From Thermococcus barophilus MP (GTDB lineage: Archaea; Methanobacteriota_B; Thermococci; Thermococcales; Thermococcaceae): a stretch of DNA of 64,000 bases. The stretch spans positions 1,302,001 to 1,366,000 of the forward strand of contig NC_014804.1 in the NCBI RefSeq assembly GCF_000151105.2, written 5' to 3'. The translations under genes and the position numbers were made by a program. This document shows, in pieces, positions 29,045 to 38,357 of the stretch (its first letter is position 1; each line of letters begins with the position of its first letter). The notes under the pieces are model-generated. The model was not told where the DNA came from. It saw nothing but the letters and a program-made list of their open reading frames with translations, and did no database searches.

Positions 29045-30253
29045 TTAATCCTTTCTCCTGAGAGACAGAGGTAGTAAAACTCCCAGCACTACAATACCGG
29101 TACCACAAATTGCACTGCTGGTAGGGCTTTTTGGAGTTGAAGGGGATTGAGACGGTGAAGGTTTCCCAAGTTCAACTGTGCCTTTTGGCAATTGGTATGT
29201 CATTGGCTTTCCAAGGCATTTTACAAGCTTAGCATCTTTGCTTTCATAATAGGGAATCCATGCATATTTGCCATCTTTGGTTTCATACCACCCTATATGG
29301 GAGTTGTAGCCAGCATAGCCCCTCTTTGCAACTTTTACGATTTCTTCAATGTCTTCATCGCTTATCTTTAAAATTCCACTCTCTTTGAGCCATTCAATTT
29401 CAACTCTCAGCGCTTCTTTAAAGTTGAATGTGTATGGATTAACAATCCCCTCCGGCATGCTGGTAACCCGCTTTTCAAACTTTATGTTCTCTAAAACACA
29501 GCTTATTCCCAAAACTGAAAACAGTTCCTTTATCTCAGCTCTTTTTTCCTCACTTAATTCCTTCTGCCCGTAAATTGCAATGTAAACGTCCGCTTGTGGC
29601 ATCTTTATAACTTTATTTGGATCAATTCCATGCTCCTTAAGGCATTGTTCAAAAGCACCATTCGGTTTCCACGTGCACACACCGTTCACACAGCCGCAAC
29701 TTGTAAGCTTCAAACACTCATACCAGTCCCTATAAACACAAATTGAGACTACTTTTGTTGCGTTTTCTCTGGTTGTACATATCTCTCCAGAGCAACCCCC
29801 AGTGGAACAGTCAGAATCTTTTGAGCACTCTCTTCCTTTTTGAGGAGTTATTTGAACCAGAATGTTCTCTCTTCTGAAAGCATGTTTTCCTTCAACCTCC
29901 CATCCAAGCTCCTTAGCTTTCTCGATGCTGTTTTCTGGGAATATTATCGGAGTTGTGAACTTCGCAGAGAGAACAGTTGAGTTCCAGTTTTTTACTGGGA
30001 TTTCAATCCTTAAGTGGAGCCCGTTATCTTCCCAAAGTATAACAGCAACTCTTTCGTCGTAATGGGAATGGTAAATTAGTCTTCCATCTTCAATTAAGAC
30101 ATTTTCCGCATTCGTAAGGGGCTCAAGATTATATTCAATGCCTGGCTTGTTGAAATAAACCTCTACAGCCAAGTTATCAGTCGGGCTAAAGCACGCCTGA
30201 GCAAAGGGGAGCAATGCTAAGATTAAAATAAAAGCCACGGCATATCTTTTCAC
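29045..30253 (-). CDS. Exported eight-Cys-cluster protein with CGP-CTERM-like anchor
   Basis: A 402-residue secreted protein. The signal peptide (YAVAFILILALLPFAQACF) is followed by a beta-rich domain, a Cys-rich cluster (ECSKDSDCSTGGCSGEIC then SICVYRDWYECLKLTSCGC), an alpha-beta domain and a Ser/Pro/Thr linker. It ends in ICGTG plus a hydrophobic helix and RRKD, close to the Thermococcales CGP-CTERM sorting signal though with CGT instead of CGP. Function unknown; probably anchored on the cell surface. I chose GTG 30253, which follows AGGTGAG, over the GTG at 30262 that overlaps that site. Confidence 0.85.
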   Translation of the reverse strand: MKRYAVAFILILALLPFAQACFSPTDNLAVEVYFNKPGIEYNLEPLTNAENVLIEDGRLIYHSHYDERVAVILWEDNGLHLRIEIPVKNWNSTVLSAKFTTPIIFPENSIEKAKELGWEVEGKHAFRRENILVQITPQKGRECSKDSDCSTGGCSGEICTTRENATKVVSICVYRDWYECLKLTSCGCVNGVCTWKPNGAFEQCLKEHGIDPNKVIKMPQADVYIAIYGQKELSEEKRAEIKELFSVLGISCVLENIKFEKRVTSMPEGIVNPYTFNFKEALRVEIEWLKESGILKISDEDIEEIVKVAKRGYAGYNSHIGWYETKDGKYAWIPYYESKDAKLVKCLGKPMTYQLPKGTVELGKPSPSQSPSTPKSPTSSAICGTGIVVLGVLLPLSLRRKD

Positions 30254-30287
30254 AGTGCTCACCTATTTCTAACCATAACCTTCAAAG

Positions 30288-30368
30288 TATTTATCTTTGC
30301 TCATAGCTTCAAACCAGTTTGAAGTGCAAAAGCTTTAAGTCCTAAAGATCAACATCACTCGAGGTGAT
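30288..30368. promoter_or_regulatory. Divergent control region of the eight-Cys gene and enolase
   Basis: From left to right: minus-strand TATA (TATTTAT, 30288-30294); the inverted repeat CTTCAAA-CCAG-TTTGAAG (30307-30324), twelve bases upstream of it; plus-strand TATA AAAGCTTTAAG (about 30329-30339); and ATCAC-TCGAG-GTGAT (30354-30368). The last resembles the Thermococcales glycolytic motif TATCACN5GTGATA bound by Tgr/TrmBL1. It lies downstream of the enolase TATA, the position associated with repression. Its right half is also the enolase Shine-Dalgarno sequence, which weakens the case. Confidence 0.55.
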
Positions 30369-30372
30369 TAAG

Positions 30373-31665
30373 ATGGAGAACCCGTTTGAGATTACCGCAA
30401 TTGTAGCAAGAGAAATCTTGGACTCAAGAGGAAACCCAACAGTAGAAGTAGATGTCTACACTCCAGTTGCCATGGGAAGGGCTGCTGTACCAAGTGGGGC
30501 ATCAACAGGAACTCATGAAGCTTTGGAGCTTAGAGATGGTGGAAGGAGATTCCACGGAAAAGGAGTTAGGAGGGCTGTTGAGAACATCAACAAGATCATT
30601 GCCCCAGAGCTCATAGGCATGGATGTAACACTGCAGAGAGACATAGACATGCTCATGATTGAGCTTGATGGAACCGAGAATAAGTCAAACCTTGGAGCAA
30701 ACGCTATTTTGGGAGTTTCGTTAGCAGTTGCCAAGGCAGCAGCAAACACCTTAGGTTTGCCGCTTTACCAGTACATCGGTGGAACTAACGCTTATGTATT
30801 GCCAGTTCCAATGAGCAACGTCATCAACGGTGGGGTTCATGCCGGAAATGATTTGGACTTCCAGGAGTTCATGATAATGCCCGTCGGTGCTAAGAGCTTC
30901 AAAGAGGGCATTCAGATGATCAGCGAGACATACCACACGCTCAAAAAGATTCTCGTGGAGAAATACGGAAAGCTGGCAGTTAACGTTGGTGACGAAGGCG
31001 GATTTGCGCCGCCAATGAAGGAAGTTACAGAGCCACTGGAAGCTCTCGTCAGGGCAATTGAAGAGACCGGATACAAAGTTGGAGATGAAATCGCATTTGC
31101 ATTGGATGCTGCATCAAGCGAGTTCTACAACGCTGAAAAGGACAAATACATCGTTGGAGGTAAAGAATACACAAGGGATGAGCTCATTGACCTTTACAAA
31201 GAATTAGTCAGCACTTATCCAATAGTCTCAATTGAGGACCCAATGCACGAGGAAGACTTTGAGGGCTTTGCAATGGTAACAAGAGAGCTTGGAAAGAAGA
31301 TACAGATCGTTGGCGACGACATCTTTGTTACAAACGTGAAGAGGCTAAAGAAGGGCATTGAAATGGGAGCAGCAAATGCTCTGCTCTTAAAAGTCAACCA
31401 GATCGGAACCTTAAGTGAAGCAATCGATGCAGCTTACTTGGCTTTCAGAGCTGGTTACGGAGTTGTTGTCTCACACCGCTCTGGAGAGACTGAAGATGCT
31501 ACAATCGCAGACTTAGCGGTAGCAATAAACGCCGGGCAGATTAAGACAGGTGCTCCAGCAAGGAGCGACAGAAACGCAAAGTACAACCAGCTCATCAGGA
31601 TTGAGGAAGAGCTTGAGGGCATAGCATATTATCCCGGAAAGAAGTTCAGGAACCCTCTCCTATGA
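30373..31665 (+). CDS. eno: Enolase
   Basis: 2-phosphoglycerate hydratase/dehydratase of glycolysis and gluconeogenesis, about 430 residues. Intact features are [17 protein letters not shown], the [15 protein letters not shown] loop, the acid/base and Mg ligands ([43 protein letters not shown]) and the catalytic Lys in [15 protein letters not shown], then [20 protein letters not shown] 30373 follows GAGGTGAT; the GTG at 30364 lies inside that site. Confidence 0.98.
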   Translation: MENPFEITAIVAREILDSRGNPTVEVDVYTPVAMGRAAVPSGASTGTHEALELRDGGRRFHGKGVRRAVENINKIIAPELIGMDVTLQRDIDMLMIELDGTENKSNLGANAILGVSLAVAKAAANTLGLPLYQYIGGTNAYVLPVPMSNVINGGVHAGNDLDFQEFMIMPVGAKSFKEGIQMISETYHTLKKILVEKYGKLAVNVGDEGGFAPPMKEVTEPLEALVRAIEETGYKVGDEIAFALDAASSEFYNAEKDKYIVGGKEYTRDELIDLYKELVSTYPIVSIEDPMHEEDFEGFAMVTRELGKKIQIVGDDIFVTNVKRLKKGIEMGAANALLLKVNQIGTLSEAIDAAYLAFRAGYGVVVSHRSGETEDATIADLAVAINAGQIKTGAPARSDRNAKYNQLIRIEEELEGIAYYPGKKFRNPLL

Positions 31666-32168
31666 GCTTTCTTTCTTAATTTTGTCGAATGTTTTTTGAT
31701 TCTTGTTTGTTTTGCTCCTTCTGCAATTTCCAGCTGTAAGAAATCATTAATTGTAGAACAGCAGCTTGTGGGTTCTTTGGATGTTTTTAGTTATTACTTG
31801 TTATTAAATTACTTTGTGTTACAGATTTTCCTCAAAACTATGGCGTTTTGAATGTGCACGGTTGGAATTGAGGATTTTCAAGGCTTCTTTGGTATGCTTT
31901 CCCAGAGGAAATCTGACCATTTTGTAATTAGAAGACAAAGAAGCTGGGTTTTTGAAATTAAAGGGCTTTTTGGACGTTGGAAGTCTTGTGAACATTTTTA
32001 TACACTTTGTAAATTTGGGGAAGCAGGGAGTTTGCATCATGAAAGAGCTTACGAAATCACTTGAATCCAGGACTTGTTTTGGCTTTGTTATTGACCCTTC
32101 GGCAAAAAGCTTTTATAATTCAAGCGTTTTTATACTCTTATTGGGGAAATAAGGCAAAATCCCGCCCT
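31666..32168 (+). promoter_or_regulatory. Probable CRISPR leader and intergenic region
   Basis: A 503-bp AT-rich stretch between enolase and the first repeat with no gene I can support. The frames in it are short and lack ribosome sites. Its right-hand 150-200 bp, immediately before the array, is the likely leader, with TATA-like TTTTATACTC at about 32130. The leader side is assigned because the degenerate repeat lies at the other end and because repeats of this type end in ATTGAAAG, the usual crRNA 5' tag. Nothing distinct is seen in 31666-31850. Confidence 0.6.
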
Positions 32169-32873
32169 GTTCCAATAAGACTCTAAGAGAATTGAAAGAG
32201 CTGCAACCGGTTCAGCGTAAATGCTGATGAGGAGCGTTCCAATAAGACTCTAAGAGAATTGAAAGCCGAACCCAACAGAAGCATTTGTTTTTTCATTAGA
32301 ACGTTCCAATAAGACTCTAAGAGAATTGAAAGGCAAACGTCGTTGTTGCAGGACTAATCAGCCTCTACGTTCCAATAAGACTCTAAGAGAATTGAAAGGC
32401 TTTTTCAGCTGTTCATTCTCTTGCTTCAGCTTTGCGTTCCAATAAGACTCTAAGAGAATTGAAAGAACAACATGAAGCCTGGTGAGCCGCCGAGATTCCT
32501 TGATGCAAGTTCCAATAAGACTCTAAGAGAATTGAAAGTTCACAATGAAGTAGTATGCAACGTCCGTCTCCGCAAGGTTCCAATAAGACTCTAAGAGAAT
32601 TGAAAGGCGTTTGAAACAAAATTTGCAGAATTGTTGACTGCAGTTCCAATAAGACTCTAAGAGAATTGAAAGAGCTGTCTCTATTGCCTCCTCCTCAGTC
32701 CTTGCAATCGTTCCAATAAGACTCTAAGAGAATTGAAAGTCCAGGTCGAGAAGCTCGAAGACGGCAAGATAGTCGGTTCCAATAAGACTCTAAGAGAATT
32801 GAAAGCAGTATGATGGGGGGGTTTGGAAGTGCCCGTTTTGTAAGTTCCAATAAGACTCCAAGAGAATTGAAAG
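32169..32873 (+). CRISPR. CRISPR array, 11 repeats and 10 spacers
   Basis: A 30-nt repeat beginning GTTCCAATAAGACTC and ending GAGAATTGAAAG starts at 32169, 32236, 32303, 32369, 32436, 32509, 32577, 32643, 32710, 32776 and 32844. The first ten copies are identical. The last differs by one base (CTCCA for CTCTA), marking the trailer end. Spacers are 37, 37, 36, 37, 43, 38, 36, 37, 36 and 38 nt. The repeat type is that of Thermococcales, processed by Cas6 to leave an AUUGAAAG tag. No cas genes are in this window, so the array depends on Cas proteins encoded elsewhere. Confidence 0.99.
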
Positions 32874-33012
32874 ACAAACATAAAGTTCTTTAAGAGAAAT
32901 TTTGCACCCAGTAGAAAGACTAAACTGTTCTCTGATATTAACAGAAAATGGAGAAAACCTTAAAGCTTTTCAGTGTGCAACATATGAAATAAAACCCACC
33001 GGAGGGATGGCA

Positions 33013-33891
33013 ATGTTTGACGTGGTTGCAATAGGGAACCTCAACTACGACATAATAATGCTCGTTGACCGCTTTCCGGAATTCCATGAAAAGATTCCAG
33101 CAAAAAATGCCCACTTTGGACTTGGAGGAGCCGCTGGAAACACAGCAACATGGTTAGCCAATATGGGCCTTAGAGTGGGGTTCATAGGGGCTGTAGGAAA
33201 AGACGAAATTGGAGAAGCACACATAAACTTCTTCAAAAAGATTGGTATTGACACCAAAGGCATAAAAATTGTTGATGTTCCTTCAGGTGTTGCCGTGGCA
33301 ATAATAAAGGGCGAAGATAAGAGAATTGTAAAATACTTAGGAGCCAACAAATACAGAGAGCTTGACTATGAATATCTATCCAAAACAAAACACATCCATC
33401 TATCTTCCAATCCAGAAAAGCTCATCATCGACACAGTAAACTTTGCTTATGAACACGGAATTACAGTCTCACTTGACATTGGGGAGGCAAAAATCCCAGA
33501 AGAAATCGAGGAAAAAATAACATATCTTCTCATGAACGAGGACGAATTTAAGAGGAAATTCGGGAACCTGGATAAAATCAGCGAGGTCAAAGCCAAAAAT
33601 GTGATTGTAACACTGAACGGAGGGGGAGCATTGGTAAGGGACGAAAAAGGAAACATATTTGAGGTTAAAGGACTCAGCGCTGAAGTCGTTGATTCCACTG
33701 GAGCGGGAGACTCCTTTGATGCTGGGCTCATTTATGGGGTTCTCAAAGGGTGGAGTTTAAGAGATGCCGCAAAGCTTGGAATGCTCCTGGCTTATCTAAC
33801 TGTTCAGAAAGTTGGTGCAAGAAGTGCAGTAATTCCCCTTGAAGAGATAAAAAAGAGAGCGGAAGAGCTGAATCTCAACCTGCCTTTCTAA
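33013..33891 (+). CDS. PfkB-family carbohydrate or nucleoside kinase
   Basis: A 292-residue ribokinase-fold kinase with the N-terminal signature ([18 protein letters not shown]) and the C-terminal anion-hole motif with catalytic Asp ([17 protein letters not shown]). The substrate may be a sugar or a nucleoside; T. kodakarensis has several such enzymes. ATG 33013 ([11 protein letters not shown]) follows GGAGGG by six bases; the open frame upstream would run back to the CRISPR trailer. Its 3' end overlaps the ABC-2 permease gene by 4 bp. Confidence 0.92.
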   Translation: MFDVVAIGNLNYDIIMLVDRFPEFHEKIPAKNAHFGLGGAAGNTATWLANMGLRVGFIGAVGKDEIGEAHINFFKKIGIDTKGIKIVDVPSGVAVAIIKGEDKRIVKYLGANKYRELDYEYLSKTKHIHLSSNPEKLIIDTVNFAYEHGITVSLDIGEAKIPEEIEEKITYLLMNEDEFKRKFGNLDKISEVKAKNVIVTLNGGGALVRDEKGNIFEVKGLSAEVVDSTGAGDSFDAGLIYGVLKGWSLRDAAKLGMLLAYLTVQKVGARSAVIPLEEIKKRAEELNLNLPF

Positions 33892-34709
33892 TAGCTCTTT
33901 AACCCCACTATTCTCGCCTGCTTTTCACTCCATTTATACACAAAATAACCAAAAAGAGCATATATCGTTGAAATAAAAAGGAGATAACCAATCTCATTAA
34001 TTGAGTTTGAGTATCCAAAAGCAACAACTTTTCTCACAGCTTCACTTGTTGGGGCATAGGGCATTGCCTTGGCTAAGAGCTGGAGAGGCTTTGGAAGAAT
34101 CTTTATCGGATACATTGCTCCGCTCAGGGCAAAAACAAGCATTTCCAAGATGTTTATAAAAGGCCCAGGATCCCTTAAGTAGAGCACAATTCCAGCAGCC
34201 GTCATTCCGAGGCCAATCATCCCCACTGTCCCAAGGAGAAGAACTGGTATGCCCTTGAAAAAACCAGCAGAATTGATATGAACATCAAACACAATCACAA
34301 AGAGCGGAATGTAAACTGCCATATAAATGAACGATAAGAAAATTCTAACCAAAACATTGCCCAGAAAGAATGTTATTCTCCTCATTGGAGCCGCAAAGGA
34401 ATATTCAAGAGTTCCAGCATAGAGCTCATCAACAACGCTCCACACAAAGCCGCTCATGAAGGTTAGGCCAAAACCAAGAACCATGAAGCCCAAGACAGCA
34501 AAAGTCAAGTAGTCAGAATAACCCGTCATTCGCTGTAAAGCTGGTGAGTTTCTCTGTCCCGTCAGTCCAATCCCTATTAGCAACGCCTGTCCCACAAAGA
34601 AGAACCCAAGCATTATATCGCTGATCATCCACAGCTTGTAGCTCAAAAAGATTCGCCAGCTCTTCACTGCAACACCATAGAGTGCTCTAAGCTCCTCAGT
34701 AACCGCCAT
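33888..34709 (-). CDS. ABC-2 type exporter permease
   Basis: A 273-residue membrane protein with six helices, typical of ABC-2 permeases. An N-terminal cytosolic helix ([21 protein letters not shown]) is followed by hydrophobic segments, with the family's [14 protein letters not shown] loop between helices. It forms a heterodimer with the next permease and the ATPase at 35501. The 14-bp overlap with the upstream gene shows translational coupling. Substrate unknown; drug, lipid or peptide export are possible. Confidence 0.9.
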   Translation of the reverse strand: MAVTEELRALYGVAVKSWRIFLSYKLWMISDIMLGFFFVGQALLIGIGLTGQRNSPALQRMTGYSDYLTFAVLGFMVLGFGLTFMSGFVWSVVDELYAGTLEYSFAAPMRRITFFLGNVLVRIFLSFIYMAVYIPLFVIVFDVHINSAGFFKGIPVLLLGTVGMIGLGMTAAGIVLYLRDPGPFINILEMLVFALSGAMYPIKILPKPLQLLAKAMPYAPTSEAVRKVVAFGYSNSINEIGYLLFISTIYALFGYFVYKWSEKQARIVGLKSY

Positions 34710-35499
34710 AACCCATCACCCTTATTACCCCTTCAGCCCACTTAAAAAGAGCATAACCAATTAACCAGTACACAATGACCAAAAGAAGAAGCCACTCTAC
34801 TGACGGTGTTATCTCCCCATAGGTTTTCCCAATGAAAATTGCCCTGATGGCATTTACCGAATGGGTTAGAGGGAAGATATTTGAAAACTCTGTTATTGCC
34901 TTGGGCATTACATTGAGCGGGAAAAAGACTCCTGAGAAGAAAAGCATCGCAAATTCAAAGATCTGGGCAAAAGGCCCTATGTGCTTGAGCATCATTACCA
35001 ATCCGGCGAAAACAAAGCCAAAGCCCAAGAAGGCTAAGAAAGAAAGTAGTAGAACGGGTAAAGACCTCAGCAAAATTGAAAATGTTAAAGAAATATTGAA
35101 TATCAAAACTCCAAATGCAAAGACTACCATCATCAAAACCGAATCCATGAGAAGCCAGCTCAAAGCCAAGCCAAGCAAAAGCTCGGTGATTCTTACTGGA
35201 GCAGCTATGCTGGTTTCAAAAGTCCCTCTCTGGAGCTCTCTTCTGATTCCCCAAACGTAAGCCTCCATTGGAGAAACAGAAAGCCACCACAGGACATATC
35301 CTATTAGTGCATAAGTTGGGTAGTCCCCAATTCCAGTTGAAGATGCTAAAAGCTGAGAATACCTACCACCAAGAACTGCCTGCCCAAAGAAAACAAACTG
35401 GAGAAGGAAAACAATGCCAACTAAGACTGCACTGAAAACCCTTAATGGATAGCGGAAGAACATTCTGAGCTCCTTCTCAATTATTGCAAGTAAAGGCAT
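34696..35499 (-). CDS. ABC-2 type exporter permease
   Basis: Second permease, 267 residues, with about six helices. It begins ALLAIIEKEL-like (LLAIIEKELRMFFRYPLRV) and carries the ABC-2 motif FFSGVFFPLNVMPKAITE. It is homologous to the neighbouring permease (LVMMLKHIGPFAQIFE in both contexts of the fold), suggesting an old duplication. It follows the ATPase stop after 1 bp. Confidence 0.9.
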   Translation of the reverse strand: MPLLAIIEKELRMFFRYPLRVFSAVLVGIVFLLQFVFFGQAVLGGRYSQLLASSTGIGDYPTYALIGYVLWWLSVSPMEAYVWGIRRELQRGTFETSIAAPVRITELLLGLALSWLLMDSVLMMVVFAFGVLIFNISLTFSILLRSLPVLLLSFLAFLGFGFVFAGLVMMLKHIGPFAQIFEFAMLFFSGVFFPLNVMPKAITEFSNIFPLTHSVNAIRAIFIGKTYGEITPSVEWLLLLVIVYWLIGYALFKWAEGVIRVMGYGGY

Positions 35500-35500
35500 T

Positions 35501-36475
35501 TTAATCCCTCAGTGCTCTGCCAGTGAGCTTTATGAATACATCCTCCAATGTGGGCTCCTTCTGTTCAACACTCAAAATTCTCACACCTCTTTTCACTAAA
35601 AGCTCGACAACCTTTGGCAGATCCTCTTCATCAATTTGACCTCTGAGTGTCGTTATCCCCCTTTCGGCATCTTCTTTTACAACGACAAGCTTCCAAGGAA
35701 ATCCTTCCATCTTCTGAACTGAAAATTCTCTGACCTTTATTTCTACAACATCCTCTCCCTTTACGAGCTTTTTCAAACCCTCCGGAGTATCGAGGGCAAT
35801 TATTCTCCCCTGATCGATTATTGCAATTCTATCGCAGAGCTCTTCAGCCTCAGCCATGTAGTGTGTTGTTAAGAGGACGGTCTTTTTCTGTTTATCAACG
35901 AGCTTTCTTATGAATTCCCGCACAAAAACCGCACTTTGGACATCGAGTCCTAAAGTAGGTTCGTCAAGGAAGAGAACTTCCGGGTCATTTATCAGGGCTT
36001 TTGCAATGGCCAATCTCTGCTTCATCCCTCTGGAATAATTCATTACAAGATCATCCTTCCTTTCCCACAGTCCGACGAGCTTTAAGAGCTTTCCAATTCT
36101 CTCCCTTTCTTCCTTCTTGGGAACATAGTAGATTCTTGCGAAATATTTCAGGTTTTCATAAGCCGATAATCGCCAATAGAGAGTTCTCTCCCCTTCAGCG
36201 ACCAAATTAATCCTTTTTCTAATTTCTCTCGCATCTTTTCTAATATCAAATCCAAGAATTTTTGCTGTTCCTCCGCTTGGTTCAAGAAGTGTTGTGAGCA
36301 TCTTAATCGTGGTGGTTTTTCCCGCTCCATTAGGTCCTAAAAGCCCAAAAAGTTCCCCCTTCTTCACCTTAAAACTGATGCCTCTAACAGCTTCAATCCA
36401 TTCAACTTTTCTAAAAGGAAGGGGGATTTTCTTGGGGTACTTTTTTCTGAGCTCACTGACTTCAATTGCATGCAT
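35501..36475 (-). CDS. ABC exporter ATP-binding protein
   Basis: A 324-residue ABC ATPase of the drug/Na export (CcmA/NatA) type. Walker A GPNGAGKTT, signature NYSRGMKQRLAIAKAL, Walker B VLFLDEPTLGLD and the C-terminal extension (VKEDAERGITTLRG and the final LEDVFIKLTGRALRD) are all present. ATG 36475 (MHAIEVSELRKKYPKK) is chosen as the family-typical start; the frame upstream is open for 18 codons but lacks a ribosome site. First gene of the three-gene exporter operon. Confidence 0.94.
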   Translation of the reverse strand: MHAIEVSELRKKYPKKIPLPFRKVEWIEAVRGISFKVKKGELFGLLGPNGAGKTTTIKMLTTLLEPSGGTAKILGFDIRKDAREIRKRINLVAEGERTLYWRLSAYENLKYFARIYYVPKKEERERIGKLLKLVGLWERKDDLVMNYSRGMKQRLAIAKALINDPEVLFLDEPTLGLDVQSAVFVREFIRKLVDKQKKTVLLTTHYMAEAEELCDRIAIIDQGRIIALDTPEGLKKLVKGEDVVEIKVREFSVQKMEGFPWKLVVVKEDAERGITTLRGQIDEEDLPKVVELLVKRGVRILSVEQKEPTLEDVFIKLTGRALRD

Positions 36476-36632
36476 TTTACTTCCCTTAATTTTATAGCAC
36501 TGGTCAGGAGATATAAATTTAGTGCTCACAAGTTTTAAAAGAGACCAAGAAGAAATGCTTAAAAATCAAGAAGCTAAAAGATTTAGAATGACCAAAAACT
36601 TTTAAACTCTCAGCATTTCGGAGGTGACCTCA

Positions 36633-36914
36633 TTGGAAATCATAGTTGAAAAGTTCAAACCAAAAATAACAAGACCATTCAAGAGAAAAAATGAATACTG
36701 GGTTAAGCTCATTGATGAAAGCGGCGAGTATATTATGAAGTTTAAAAGTCCATTGGAAGCAGAAGATGCTGTTTACGGCTTGTTAGATCTTCAGGTTTAT
36801 GGTGGCAAGGTGAGACTTAAGCTCAGAGAAGGGAACGTCATTGAAGATATCGAAATTCTGGAGCTTTACAAACCTTCGGCAAAGGAGCTTGTTGATGAGT
36901 ACTTCACCGACTGA
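36633..36914 (+). CDS. Hypothetical protein, unrecognised, TTG start
   Basis: A 93-residue soluble protein of mixed alpha/beta character (FKPKITRPFKRKNEYWVKLIDE, then DLQVYGGKVRLKLREG). I do not recognise it. The start is decided by the ribosome site: GGAGGTG at 36620-36626 is followed six bases later by TTG 36633, whereas the in-frame GTG at 36624 lies inside the site. It sits between the exporter operon and tfe with its own TATA-like sequence upstream. Confidence 0.75.
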   Translation: MEIIVEKFKPKITRPFKRKNEYWVKLIDESGEYIMKFKSPLEAEDAVYGLLDLQVYGGKVRLKLREGNVIEDIEILELYKPSAKELVDEYFTD

Positions 36915-36977
36915 TTTTCTTAATTTTCGATACTCACTAATGTACATCACTAAGCCATTTTTGACAAAAACATATAT

Positions 36978-37030
36978 ATATTATGTTGGACATAATATCG
37001 TATTGAGGCACCATAATCAGCGTTATAAAA
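36978..37030 (+). promoter_or_regulatory. Palindrome and TATA elements upstream of tfe
   Basis: A perfect inverted repeat ATATTATGT-TGG-ACATAATAT at 36978-36998 overlaps a TATATATA run (36971-36980). A second TATA-like TTATAAAAAG at about 37023-37032 is better placed for the tfe start at 37071. The palindrome would then lie about 25 bp upstream of the functional TATA, an activator-type position. Confidence 0.55.
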
Positions 37031-37070
37031 AGCAAATTTTGCTAAAATACGCTGTTGAGGAGGTCTTTTC

Positions 37071-37586
37071 ATGCCAAGACGAAAGAACAAAGAGCTCATA
37101 GAATTTGCAATGGACATTGGAGGGGAGGAGGCTGTTGAAATAATCAAGGCTCTTGAGAAAAAAGGTGAAGCCACAGATGAAGAGCTTGCCGAGATGACTG
37201 GAATAAGGGTAAATACAGTCCGCAAAATCCTCTACGCTCTCTATGATCATCAACTTGCAGAGTTCAGAAGGACAAGGGATAAAGAAACAGGATGGTACTA
37301 CTATTACTGGCATTTGGAAACAAGACGACTGCCTGAAATAATCAGAGCAAGGAAGATGCAGGAGCTCAAAAAACTCAAGCAGATGCTTGAAGAGGAAACA
37401 AGCGAGATTTATTATCACTGCGGAACCCCCGGACATCCAAAACTGACTTTCGATGAGGCATTGGAATATGAATTCCAGTGCCCAATTTGTGGTGCCATGC
37501 TGATGCAGTATGATAATACGAAGATCGTGGAAGAGCTCAAAAAGAGAATCGAACAGCTTGAAAAAGAATTGGGAATAAAGAAATGA
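37071..37586 (+). CDS. tfe: Transcription factor E (TFE, TFIIE-alpha homologue)
   Basis: Basal factor that stabilises the open complex of archaeal RNA polymerase. The N-terminal winged helix ([38 protein letters not shown]) is followed by a coiled linker and a zinc-ribbon region. In the ribbon the second knuckle is CPIC but the first reads HCGTPGHP, with one Cys and flanking His instead of CxxC. The C-terminus is a coiled helix ([17 protein letters not shown]). Start ATG follows GAGGAGG. Length 171 residues. Confidence 0.95.
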   Translation: MPRRKNKELIEFAMDIGGEEAVEIIKALEKKGEATDEELAEMTGIRVNTVRKILYALYDHQLAEFRRTRDKETGWYYYYWHLETRRLPEIIRARKMQELKKLKQMLEEETSEIYYHCGTPGHPKLTFDEALEYEFQCPICGAMLMQYDNTKIVEELKKRIEQLEKELGIKK

Positions 37587-37625
37587 GCCTCTTTTGGGGA
37601 CTTATGAACTTCGGGGATGATATAT

Positions 37626-38357
37626 ATGAAGGAATTGGTAATTTTAGAGAAGATTTATGGAGATAGAAGCGGTTTTGAGAAGCTTGATCGGAAATTAAAG
37701 TCTCTAATTGGAGATTTAGAAGTTACGTGGAAAATAGGAATTACGCAAAAGCAGTGGGTCAAAATAAGGATTGAAGGAGAAGACGAAGAAATATCTGCAA
37801 ACCTGATAAGGGAGGAATTCGGAGAAGTTCCTTACAAGCTGAGCAATGTGAAAGAAGGACAAAGATATAAGGGAAGGTTTATTGATCTGGGGAAAGTAGG
37901 ATATGGCGTTTATGTTGATATTGGGGTTTTCTCTCCAACACCAAAAGACGCCTTGATGCCTTTGTACTATCTAAAAAGAGAATTCGAGGAAAAGCCTGTG
38001 AGACAGATGATCAGAGAATTCGGATGGATTGACTATTTGCCGGTTGAAATACAAATAGAAAAAGTAGAATTTGGAACAAGAGAAGTTGAAGCGTATTTCA
38101 CAGATAGACAGCTGAAAAAAATGAAATCTTGGATAAGCGATGGATACGACAAGCTTTTCATTGTCGGAACTGTAAGTGAAAAAGTTGAGGACGCTCTTAT
38201 AAAAACCGGCCACTCAAGAGATGTGAAAAAACTGGAAGAGCTTGGGCTCATGGAAACCCTCCTGATACTCAAAAGGGGAACACAGGCGCCGGGAATAATA
38301 AAGGAAATCGGACCATACATAAAGTCTGCAGTAATTGGGGCTATTAAGTTTGAGTAG
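37626..38357 (+). CDS. DUF2110-like archaeal protein
   Basis: A 243-residue protein with an S1/OB-like central segment (YKGRFIDLGKVGYGVYVDIGVFSPTPKDALMPL) and a C-terminal region that recalls ribosome-associated or nucleic-acid-binding proteins. It resembles archaeal DUF2110, often found next to tfe, as here (39-bp gap). Function unknown, plausibly in transcription or RNA binding. ATG 37626 is chosen: the ATG at 37617 lies within CGGGGATGA, which acts as the ribosome site. Confidence 0.82.
   Translation: MKELVILEKIYGDRSGFEKLDRKLKSLIGDLEVTWKIGITQKQWVKIRIEGEDEEISANLIREEFGEVPYKLSNVKEGQRYKGRFIDLGKVGYGVYVDIGVFSPTPKDALMPLYYLKREFEEKPVRQMIREFGWIDYLPVEIQIEKVEFGTREVEAYFTDRQLKKMKSWISDGYDKLFIVGTVSEKVEDALIKTGHSRDVKKLEELGLMETLLILKRGTQAPGIIKEIGPYIKSAVIGAIKFE

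Noticed and set aside
31819-32152. Small frames upstream of the CRISPR array
   Set aside because: No ribosome sites, low-complexity translations and a location in the leader region.
32413-32881. Minus-strand frames with repeated SILLESYWN-like peptides
   Set aside because: Translation of CRISPR repeats, not proteins.
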